A stretch of DNA of 64,000 bases. Origin: Monilinia fructicola. Lineage: Eukaryota; Ascomycota; Leotiomycetes; Helotiales; Sclerotiniaceae. The stretch lies in the NCBI GenBank assembly GCA_008692225.1, contig VICG01000003.1:3159501-3223500 (forward strand), given 5' to 3'. This document shows, in pieces, positions 22,693 through 33,600 of the stretch. Position numbers and translations under genes: made by a program. Each line of letters opens with the position of its first letter. The stretch's first letter is position 1. The notes under the pieces were generated by a model. The model searched no databases, was not told where the DNA came from, and saw only the letters and a program-made list of their open reading frames with translations.

Positions 22693-24367
22693 TATCGAAA
22701 AGGTTACAACTTACAGTACAACCTTCACATCCGACCCTTTATTGATTGAAAAGGGGCTGACGGAGTTATGTAATCTTACCTATTTTAGTATCTATGTATC
22801 TATCTATCTACCTCGCTTATATACATGGATACATTGGCACAATTAAATGTGGATATATATACTCGGGTGTGTACTCCGTAGGTACCTAGGTAGATATTTA
22901 TATTGTATAATAGTAAAATTTACTATGCAACTTGAAATACATGTAATCTTTAATTAACTATATACTGTACACAGTTACTCATTTTTATATTTATATACAT
23001 ATCACCATCCAAAATAACCCACTTGCATTCTAAATTCTATAGAGTACCCAGGTATGTAATATCAATATCAACTCGTATCGAGTATTTCATTCTCCACATT
23101 ACGATCCATTATACAGGTAATTACACACAACAAAACACCGAAGCAGTACTACAGTCCACGGGTAGCTAAAGCTTCCAATGCCTCACTAAATAACCCAAAA
23201 GATTACCATCTCTTTCGTTTCGTCTTGTCTACTGATTGCTATATACAACTAGACATTCAAAATCCAAACATTCGTCTTTTCCATTCTATCTTCAACATTC
23301 CAAAGTCATGTATGAGATAAACGCGGGCGATGTAGAGACAAACACCTAAGCAAAGCTTGTGATATAAAGATCAAAATCATATATCAATCAAGATCCATGG
23401 ATAGATAAGTAAATACCTAACCGAAGCTTCAATACAGATATTTCATTCACATACCTAGGTATCAGAAGCATCTATTCCCGAGGTCTCCCTAAATGAACCC
23501 AAAAACCAGCCAATGGATCCATTATAAAACTCATCACCATACCCAATGAATACTACTAGTATCTCTCACCAAAATCCCATCCCATCCCTTATAACAAAAC
23601 CAATACCCGCCCTATACTTGTATACCCTACCTAGGTATCTATTACCTACGACCTAATTAGCATCTAATTACCAACCTACCTACCCCGGAACCCACAAACT
23701 AAACCCTATAGCCAGGTACCAACAGCTACAGACCACAGTCTACGTGATTAGCTCGGCACAATAAGTCAACCACCAATGCAATCTTCCAAAACCACCAACC
23801 TTCGGATATCCCTCCAATGTGATCTCCAACCTCTCGCTCTCTCTCATCTCCAATCCCCAACCTCTAATTTCCAACCCGACTCCAACTCTCGAACTTCTAC
23901 TTCCAACTCCCACGCTACAACAGTCTCGCGAGCGCTAAGCGCAAATTCCAATCAAGTACCAGGAGCACTGCAAGTATCTCGAGCGATAATTTATGAATTC
24001 TTCGGTCCTGAACTGTATCTATCGATCTCTAGGGCTAGATACTCGTAAAGAATACTTGAATAAAATGCATTTCTTCATTTTCTACATCACGATATTCATA
24101 TCCATATCTTCATCTCTATCTCTATCTATATTAACAATTATTCATCTACCCATCATATCAATATTTCGATCTACATCTACCGTACCAACAAACCTACCCA
24201 TCTATACATCCATCCATCCAAACAATTCTAGAAGGTTAACCCAGCCATTCATCCATTCCTCCCTTCATCCATCCCTCCCTCTCTATTCTTTCCGTCCAAA
24301 TCCAACCCATCCATCCATCCATCTATCATCCATCACCAAGACTAGCTCCAAGTTCTCCACACCCAGC

Positions 24368-24404
24368 CATCCCATCCATCCATCCATCCATCCATCCATC
24401 CATC
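24368..24404. repeat. (CATC)n microsatellite
   Basis: Nine or so uninterrupted CATC tetramers; similar shorter runs occur nearby at about 24205 and 24305. Confidence 0.85.
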
Positions 24405-24984
24405 CTGAAAAGCAAGATTTCTCTCACTCGAGTAAAGGTTACTTTCGATTTTTAATTATCGGGTTTCTCAACCGCCCAAGTTCCCCCTTTGTATTTCTCT
24501 ATCAAAAAACACCATGAGTCTCCTCCATATACCACCCCCGATCTAAAATCTCTCACTAATTCCTTCTATCCCCAATCCTTTCTCCCTCCTCCCCCTTCTT
24601 CTCCCTCCCGTGGAAAAATAGCCTAAATCTTCCGATAAGGGGTATACAGATAAATCGATACCGCAATTCAATATAATATATATATATATATATGCGTATA
24701 GTCGTACACATATACATATACAAACATCTACATATACTCGTATACACACATTCACATACACACACACATCAATCCCCCAATCCACCCAACAAGCCAGCCA
24801 ACAACAACAACAACAACAACCAACCACCAATCCGCCCCTAACGAACAACCCACACCCTATAACTTTCCCACCCATAAACTTACCCGTCCATTCACATACT
24901 AATTGTATATAAATCTTCTACAATACAATATACACAAATACCCAAGCAGACTTTAAAAGAGAGAGATACGTAAATATCAAATCT

Positions 24985-25310
24985 ACAATTCCTCAACGAA
25001 ACCTTGATATGATTTTTTAAAACTCTTAAATCTTAAAATTAAGTATCTTAATATCTTTCTATAAAAAGGAATTTGTATTATAATTAGGAATAAATTTTTT
25101 AAGAAATACTAGTATAGTAAAGTGAGTGATTTGTAAAAGTAGAAAAATTTATTAATTTATTCATTTAAACCTTAAGGATGGTAAAATGTAAAAATAAAAT
25201 TATAGAAAAATAATACAAAATCTTTGTATCTTATTAGATGTTTCTTAGATAAAAAAATATTTATCTACTCGAAATAAGTAAATTTACTTTTTTTTAAATA
25301 TTTTAAACTT
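24985..25310. mobile_element. Degenerate copy of the 31817-32614 TIR element (left part)
   Basis: The order of recognisable words matches the left half of the element at 31817-32614: an ACGAAACCTTGATAT-like start, TTTCTATAAA, AGTGATTT, TTTATTAATTTATT, ATTATAGAAAAATAATA and TCTTATTAGATG. The right half is not found here, so the copy is truncated or heavily mutated. The inference rests on eye alignment only. Confidence 0.45.
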
Positions 25311-25605
25311 TATATATACGAGCGTTAAGTACGACCGCTCGTATCGACTAATAATATAACTCGCTTAGGACTTATTAATATTATATAATAATAGCCCTTT
25401 AGAGCCTCTCTTATAGTTTATAAAAATTTAAAAGCATATGATCTATAAAATATAATTATTTATTTTAATATTATTTTATTATTATTATTATATATTATTT
25501 TAATATATTTTTAATATTATTTAATAATATTTTAATAATATTTTAATATTATTTTATATATTATTTTATATAATATTCTAATTTATAATATTATTATAAT
25601 ATAGC

Positions 25606-25859
25606 TACTTAGCGTTATTTTAGATTAATACCGGGCTAAAATTAACTATAGATAGAACTTATTTTAAAAAATTATAATAAATCAATACATCTATTAAAAA
25701 TTATAAATAATAATTTATAGTATTATTAAGTTAAAAAAATAAACGTTTAGTATATTTAAATTCTTAAAAATAAAAGTTTTATAATATATAAAAAAGAATT
25801 TAAAAATATACTATTTTATAGATTTTTAGCCCGGCATTAACCTAAAACAACGCTAAGTA
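25606..25859. mobile_element. Short TIR element (MITE-like, 254 bp)
   Basis: Terminal inverted repeats of about 36 bp: the left end begins TACTTAGCGTTATTTTAG and contains CCGGGCTAAAA (25633-25641 area). The right end (25824-25859) is its reverse complement with a few G/A differences of RIP type. The interior is AT-only and non-coding. The element sits 22 bp before the left LTR of the retrotransposon. Compact inverted-repeat ends without coding capacity define a MITE-like element. Confidence 0.7.
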
Positions 25860-25881
25860 TATACTTTTTGTATTCTTATAT

Positions 25882-26025
25882 TGTCAGGAAGCAACCTTAG
25901 ACAAGGGTCACATGACCATTCGAGCTAGTACTTAAATGGAAAGGATCTTCAATCCTTTCCTTTTCTTCTTATAAATAACTATATTATTTTAATTGATCCT
26001 TTTATTTTCTTTATACTTTATTACA
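25882..26025 (+). repeat. 5' LTR (144 bp)
   Basis: It begins TGTCAGGAAGCAACC and ends TTATTACA. It shares long identical blocks with 37007-37150, such as GCTAGTACTTAAATGGAAAG and the TCCTTTCCTTTTC block. Confidence 0.9.
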
Positions 26026-29000
26026 AAATTATTTATCTTTCAAAATTGAAAAGCCTTATTAATTAAACTCGAACAATATCAAATTGATTTTATTAAAAGG
26101 ATTCTTTTATTTGAATTAAACCTGGAAATTCCTAAATTAATTCAAGATATTCTAAAGATATTCTAAATTGTAAAATTACAATACTGATTATAAAAACTGT
26201 AAATTAAATCAAATAATTTACTTTATTCTAATACAAATAATATATTTTAAAAGATAATTTGTTGAAGATAATATATTGAATTTATAAAGCCAAACCTAAT
26301 ATAACAATTAAATTTTTATTATAAACTTAAATATAACCTGGATTAATTTAAAGAATTATAATTAAATAGTAATAAAAAAAAGAACTATATTTAATAATAA
26401 AATAAATAAAAGAATAAAAGCAAAAAAGTAACGTTTAACGATAACAATTTAAAATCTTTTATTTCAAATTTTCTAAAGTTTAAAGGAAAATATTTATTTA
26501 AAAATAAAGTATAATTATTATTATTATTAAGCTTTCTATTATCTTAATTCCCTTTTTTATTTCGTTAAAATCGAAGTTATATTATATAGTATTATCCAAA
26601 TTTTTTTTAGAACTTTTTTATATTCAAAAATCTTTAATAAAAAAAATAGATATTTAATTAATCTTATTTCTAATATATATAACTTTATTAAAAACAAAAC
26701 AAGGTTAATAAAGGAATAGAAATCAGATTTAGTGGATATAATTCTAATTATAATTAATATTAAGTTTAATATTTATTATTGGATATAAGTATATTATTAG
26801 AATTCTAAATTATTATAATTTGATAAAGATATAAAATAAAAGTATTTAAAAAAAAGGATTATAAAAAAGAAGAAAGATTTTTTATAATTAAAAGATTCCT
26901 AATTAAATTTATATAAGATTATAATTAATCTCCTAAAAAACTAGAAATTATCTTATAATATTAAATAAACCAATAAATTTAGGTTAATACAATAATTATA
27001 TCAATAGAAATTTATAGATTAATAATAAATTTAAGTATAAACCTTATTTATATAATTAATAATATTAGCACAAAAAAATTTAAGCTTAAAGTATTATTAA
27101 TTTTTAATAAAGAAAAAATCAGATATAACACTTTTAAATTATAAAATTGGAATATTATATAGTTTTAAAGAATATATATATAATAAAGTAGAACAAATTG
27201 TTTTAATACAAAGCTATATTATAGAATTAACAAAATGTAGAATTTAATTAATTAGATTAAGTATAAATAATATCGATAATTTAAAATTCCAAGATTAATA
27301 GTTATTAAAATAATAGCTTTTTTGAATAATATAAACTAATGAATATTAGTATAAAATAAACCTTAAGATATAAAATATAAAAATAAGGGATAAGTAATTA
27401 ATTTAAATTTATTTAATTATTTTAAATTGATATTACAAAATGTATTCTAGTTATATAAAAATCAATTAATTATAGCAAATTATAAGCTAAAATTATTATA
27501 AAATATTTTAGTTAGAATATATATTAATTATAACGGATTATTATTAATAACATTTAAAGAACTAAAAACAATAATATAAAATACTAAAAAATTTTATTTG
27601 TATGTAAAAGAAACTTTTTCCAAAATTAGTTAAATTTTAAAATTTGTAATATATCTACAATAAACACTTTAAAATTAAATATATTATAGGATACAATATT
27701 ATTAGAAAAAAAAGAAATCTTTCTTTTCAAATTATTAATGGAATGTTATAAGAAAGTCTATAATGAAGGTATATATTTCTATTACAAAAAGAAAAACTAT
27801 TATATTAGAAATTACTTTAAAAAGCTAAAAAAACGAGAAGCTTTTCTAAACTTAAAAAACTATAGAATATAAAAAAGCGAATTTTTTAATTAATTGAGTT
27901 AAAATAAAAGAGGGATTATAATGGTTTCTGAATAATAAGTTTGAATAAATTATTTTATAACCAAACCAATATTAGAAAAAGAAAAAAATATATTATATAA
28001 TGAATATATTGGAATTAATAAAAATGTAATAAACTATTAAATTAATATTGTTAAAAAATATATTATAAAAATTATTATTATTAGAATTATATAGGAATAA
28101 AATATTATATTATAATTTATTAATAATTTGAAAACATATATAATTACCTTTAAATTATAGATATTCACTAAGTATTCTTAATTACAAAAATTATTTTTAT
28201 AAGAAAAAATAGAAATAAAATAATGTTTTAAACAATAATAGATTTAGGAGCTATTATAAACTTTATTAAACCAAAAATAATTAAATAAATCAATTATAAA
28301 ATATTAATATATATTATTTTATAATACAAAATATAAATAAAAAGATAATAGCATTAACTTTAAATATTATAAAAAAAGAAATAAAATTTAAAATATTTTT
28401 TCTTTAAAAAACAAATTATTAATAATTTTCCGTAAAATACTTTTATAAACAATTAATATTATTTTTAAATTATTATTTTCCAAAACAATTTAATCTAAAA
28501 ATAAACTGAAAAACAAAAAAATTGGAATAAAATAAAAAAAGAATATTTATAGAAGTATGGGATTTTTTTAAGTTATTAATATTATATTATAATATAAGAA
28601 TAAAAGTGGAAAAGGGGAGGGAAAAGTCTTTATTATTAATAATAATATTTTTTAATATTAACGAATAAATTAAACCTAAATCTAACCGCGATAATATTAT
28701 AATAAATCTTAAATAAATATAGGGAATTTGCTAAAATGTTTAGTAAAATAAAGGCGGAGAAACTTCTATTACACAAACCAGGAATAAACTATAAAATTAT
28801 ATTGTAATCAAATATAATATTATTATTCAGTTTAATATATAATTTATTAGAAATAAAATTAAAGATATTAAAAGAATATATAAAAAGGATAATAAAAATA
28901 AAATTTATCAAATTAACTAAATTAAAAACAAGTATATTAATACTATTTATAAAAAAAGGATATTATAGAACTATAACCATATATAAATTATCAAGGTATT

Positions 29001-29069
29001 AATATAATAATTATTTTAAATAGATATTTAATCCTATTAATATTAAAGATATTTAATAGATTAAAGAAA

Positions 29070-29340
29070 GCAGTTATATTTATAAAATTAAATTTAAAAA
29101 AAGTTTATAATTTGATATATATATATATAGGAAATAAATAAAAAATAGCTTTTTGTAGTAGATTAGATTTTTATAAATATTTAATAATACTATTTGAATT
29201 ATACAATATATTAACAACTTTTTAGGTTTATATTAACTAATGTTTAAAATAATTTATAAATAAACTAATAATAATCTATTTGAATAATATTTTAATTTAT
29301 TTTAAAAACAAAAAAGAATATAAAAATTATGTAAAACAGG
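29070..29340 (+). pseudogene. Reverse transcriptase domain remnant of the Ty3/gypsy element
   Basis: Read in sequence, this region keeps K-x-Y-N-L-I followed by GN, then stop/Lys at the place of the conserved E-W-K-T segment, then AF. Further on, INNIL stands where the catalytic D-D of the YxDD box is expected. Every change seen fits G-to-A or C-to-T transition. No intact frame. Confidence 0.75.
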
Positions 29341-30299
29341 TATTAAAACAATTATTGAAATAAAGATTATTTTATAAGCTTAAAAAATACCAATTTGGAA
29401 TTAAACAAATAAAATCCTTTAGTTATATGATATTAAATAAAAGAATAATTATAAATTTATTTAAAGTAGAAATAATAATTATTTAATTATTTCTAAAAAG
29501 TATTTAGGAAATATTATTATTCCTTAAATTCTATAATTTTTATAAATGATTTATATTATTGTATAATAAAATAATATTATTATTAATTAATTTAATGAAG
29601 AGAAAAATCAAATTTATTTAGTTTAAAGAATATAAAATAGTTTTTAAGAAATTTAAGAATGTTTTTATTAAAATATTATTATTAGAATATTTTATTATAA
29701 TATTAATATATTTTCTAGAAATAAATGTATTGATAAGGATTTTATATAAAATCTTATTTTAAAAATAAGAGAATAGATATAAATATTCAATTACATTTTA
29801 TTTAAAAAATTAATATCAATAAAAATTAATTGTATAACTTTTGATTAAGAATTATTAGTTATTATAGAGTTAATAAAGTATTAGAGATATTTTTCTAAAG
29901 GAGTATAATATTAAATAATTATAATAATAGATTATAATAATTTAAAATATTTTATAATATTAAGAATATTGATAAAAAGATAAATATAATAGGTAATAAT
30001 ATTATTAAAAAATAAACTTTGTGATTATTTATAAACTAAGAAAAAAACAATCTAGTAGATGTATTATCTAAAAAACTAAATTATTAAAATAAAAATTTTA
30101 AATCAACTCTATTATTAAAACTATATTATTAATCGTTTAATTTGCTTTTAATTATAAATAGCTAATAAAATTTGTTATATACTATTATAATTAAAGCAAA
30201 TATAATCTACAAAAAGAAAGGTATTATAGATTCAAAGAATCAATCTTAGAGAAATGTAGAGTTATGTAACTGTTATTATATGATTATTATATCTGTATT

Positions 30300-30620
30300 A
30301 TAGGAGGTTCAAAATGAAAAAACACGAACCTTAAATCCTTAGCGGCTTGTGTGATTGGTTATAAGTATTCCGCGAAAATTCTAATTGGTCGAACATTAGT
30401 AAGCAAAAAACCTTAATTTTTTAATGCCCACTTTCCGTTTTACCTTTCGGAGCTTAATTATTCTGGCCATTTTATTCCGGCTATTCCATTTCGGTTATTC
30501 CATTTCGGCTATTTCGAAGGTGATCAACCATTTTGGCTATTTCGAAGGTGGTCAACCATTTCGGCCCATTCCATTCGGCATTCCATTTCGGCCATTCCAT
30601 TTCAGCTATTATATATAGGC
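30300..30620. repeat. GC-richer minisatellite island inside the retrotransposon
   Basis: Within pure AT sequence this patch keeps normal base composition. From about 30436 it consists of imperfect copies of ATTCCATTTCGGCT / GGCTATTTCGAAGGTG units. It does not match the gypsy order, so it is part of the inserted material between RNase H and integrase. Confidence 0.65.
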
Positions 30621-30632
30621 CGATATTATTTC

Positions 30633-30935
30633 GAAATAATAAATAATAAATAATAAATAATAAATAATAAATAATAATAATAAATAATAAATAATAAATA
30701 ATAAATAATAAATAATAAATAATAAATAATAAATAATAAATAATAAATAATAAATAATAAATAATAAATAAATAAATAATAAAAATAAATAAATAATAAT
30801 AATAATAATAATTAAATAAATAATAATAATAATAAATAATAAATAATAATAAATAATAAATAATAAAATAATAAATAATAAATAATAAATAATAATAAAA
30901 TAAATAATAAATAATAAATAATAAATAATAAAAGG
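30633..30935. repeat. (AATAATAA / ATAAATA)n satellite
   Basis: About 300 bp of AAT/AAAT units with no other sequence. Confidence 0.9.
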
Positions 30936-31069
30936 TTTATTATAAAAATATAATAAAAGTTTAATATATTTTATATATAATTATAAGTATATTAAAGAAA
31001 TATAAAAACTATAAAGCTTTTCTATATATTCTAAATTTTATATTAAATAAAAGATATTTAAAAGTTAAA

Positions 31070-31285
31070 TAAATAGAATAAATAGAAAATAGAATAAATA
31101 GAATAAATAGAATAAATAGAATAAATAATAAATAGAATAAATAGAATAAATAGAATAAATAGAATAAATAGAATAAATAGAATAAATAGAATAAATAGAA
31201 ATAAATAGAATAAATAGAATAAATAGAATAAATAGAATAAATAGAATAAATAGAATAAATAGAATAAATAGAATAAATAGAATAT
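31070..31285. repeat. 9-bp satellite (AGAATAAAT)n
   Basis: More than 20 direct copies of AGAATAAAT with two irregular units. Confidence 0.9.
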
Positions 31286-31496
31286 AATAAACTTTCTAAA
31301 AACTTTATAAAATAATTTACATTTTAAAAAATTATAATATAAAGTAAATCTTTTTAAAACGGAAAAGAAATATAGAAATATAATATATTATTATAAAATA
31401 CTTTATTCTAAAGTATAAATTTATAGAAAATAATAATATAATAATAATATTAGAATTAAAGATTATATATTATTACTTAAAATTTATTCTTAGATT

Positions 31497-31605
31497 ATTA
31501 TAATTATTATAATTATTATAATTATTATAATTATTATAATTATTATAATTATTATAATTATTATAATTATTATAATTATTATAATTATTATTATTATTAT
31601 TATTA
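31497..31605. repeat. 9-bp satellite (AATTATTAT)n
   Basis: About 11 direct nonamers followed by ATT trinucleotides. It abuts the foldback element at 31606. Confidence 0.9.
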
Positions 31606-31765
31606 ATACTAACACTCGCGGAAAATAAATTTTTAGATTATGAATTCGTAGAATTTTATTAGCCTCGAACGAAGTGAGGATTGGGGTTTGGGGGCTAGCC
31701 CTCATTAAATAATAAAATTCGAAGAATCCATAGTCTGAAAATTTATTTTCCGCGAGTGCTAGTAT
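31606..31765. mobile_element. Foldback element, 160 bp, with about 55-bp inverted arms
   Basis: The left arm begins ATACTAACACTCGCGGAAAA and the right arm ends TTTTCCGCGAGTGCTAGTAT. The arms pair over about 55 bp with about eight mismatches, mostly G/A. The 40-50 bp loop is GC-rich and contains its own small hairpin (CCTCGAACGAAGTGAGG) and TTGGGGTTTGGGGGCTAGCCC. It has no coding capacity. Confidence 0.75.
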
Positions 31766-31816
31766 AATAAGGGAATTAAAGAAAATAAAAAATGTAAGAT
31801 TAAATTATATTAATAT

Positions 31817-32614
31817 TACTCGGGCGCGTTTTAAAAGAGGCATAGGCGAATATAAAACTTATAATTATTTAACGAAATCTTAATATAATTTAATATAACT
31901 TATATATGTATTAGATTTAGTATTTTAAGATCTTCCTATAAAGTTTTTATATTATAAAAATTATTTTCAGAAGAATATTAATATTATAAAGTTAGTGATT
32001 TTAGAAAATTTTAGTATTTATTAATTTATTAGTTTTAAATTCAAAAATATATAAATATTAAAAATTAAAATTATAGAAAAATAATATAAGCTTTGAAGTT
32101 TTATTAGATGATTTCAAAATTTAATATTATATATTATATCAATATATATGTTGATATAAAAGGTGGAAAATTCAAATTTTTTAACAAAAAAATATGCTTA
32201 TATAATCCAAATAAGCGAATTTACCTCTTCGAAACCTGTAAATTTTCCTATATTTTCAACTTTATTAATTTATATTTTAAACATTAATAAAGATATTAAA
32301 ATTCTAAAATAGGATATTCAAAATTTAGCTTTTCTTTTATTATTTAACAAAGTTTGATAAGTTTAACTATAATATTCGTTAAACTATTCAATATTAATAT
32401 AAAGCTCTAATTTTTCATTAAATTTTAAAATATTCATACATTTTATCATACTATTATTTATTTAATATTAGGTTTTATAGAACACAATTTTTATATTAAG
32501 TATCAAAATACTAAATCTATAATATTTATAAATTTTATAAAATTATATAAAGGTTTCGCTGAATAATTATAAGTTATATTTTAGCGTATGCCTCTTTTAA
32601 AACCCGCCTGAGTA
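31817..32614. mobile_element. TIR element of about 800 bp (non-autonomous DNA transposon)
   Basis: The left end reads TACTCGGGCGCGTTTTAAAA then GAGGCATA. The right end (about 32555-32614) is the reverse complement over about 60 bp with few mismatches, ending TTTTAAAACCCGCCTGAGTA. The interior is AT-rich with no frame. Two partial relatives lie in this window (24985-25310 and about 37430-37595). Confidence 0.75.
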
Positions 32615-32749
32615 CAGGGTATAGCAATCCTATTTTTATTAACGTTAGATCCGAGAGATATCGTAGTAGAACCGGAATATAAAGAAGGATTAATAGAATT
32701 AATCAAGAAATCTTAATTAAACTATTAAGATTCGAAAAAAAAAGAAGTT

Positions 32750-33600
32750 TATTATATATAATAATCTTTAATATTATAAGGAATAAGATTATATATATTA
32801 TTAAATAAACTATTATAAAAATTATTATTATAGAAATTTTATAATTTTCGAATAATTACCATTTTTTTAGTTAAAAAATAACTTATAAACAATATAAAAA
32901 AACTATTATATTAAAAAAGAATAAATATAAATATAATAGAATTATATTAAATATTTATATAATATATTAAAAAAATAAAATTTTTATATAAAAAGAAAAC
33001 TCTAAAGAACTAATATTAATATTAATTTTTATAAAGCTATAAGTAGATTATTTATAAACTTAATTATTAACCTATTAATATTATATTTAAAAAATAATTT
33101 TAATAATAGAAAAGATAGGAAAGAACTTTATTTCTATATCTAATATATACAATTATATCCTAATAATAATAGATAGATTTACTAAAGAAATAAGTTTTAA
33201 TCCAGTTAGGAAAGATATAATAACTATTTAATTTACTTTTCATTTTTATTTAAATTATAATAATAAAGTATAAAATATTAAATTTAATTATTTTAGATAG
33301 AGCAAATCTTTTTATAAATGCTTTTTAAATAATTTTGATAATTTACCTAAATATAATAAGGAAATTTTTAATAGTATTTTATTTATAAATTAATGATTTT
33401 ATCAAATAAATAAATTAGATTATTAAGGTTTATATTAAATATTTTATTAATTATAAATAAGATAGTTAAGTAAACCTTTTATTTATAATAGAATATATTT
33501 ATAACTCTATACTAATATTAATTATAAATGTTTTATTATTTAAAATAAATAAAAAACAAATATTATTACTATTAGTTAATATAAATATATAATAAAAATT
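32750..33600 (+). pseudogene. Integrase domain remnant of the Ty3/gypsy element
   Basis: A KTI-x-KI start with YHF at the place of an integrase zinc-binding region is followed by IIDRFTK (about 33168-33190). A later SDRA-LF segment (about 33293-33315) follows; these are the spacing marks of the integrase core. Stops and Asn/Ile substitutions are frequent, as expected from RIP. Confidence 0.7.

Larger units (their letters stand above)
21861..24984. other. Gene-free segment of ordinary composition with many short repeats
   Basis: About 3.1 kb between two AT-rich blocks. ORFs at 22355-22630, 23776-24048 and 23993-24517 are low-complexity (Ser/Pro/Ile/His-rich) and show no domain. Repeats include TATACATA words (22220-22310), (CACCTG)n at 22659-22692, (CATC)n at 24368-24404 and (AAC)n near 24800. 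Two TACGGAGTA-type words occur (22632-22640 and 22872-22880). No gene is supported. Confidence 0.5.

Noticed and set aside
30633..31605. CRISPR-like array
   Set aside because: Direct satellites of 4-9 bp without spacers, in a eukaryotic transposon setting.
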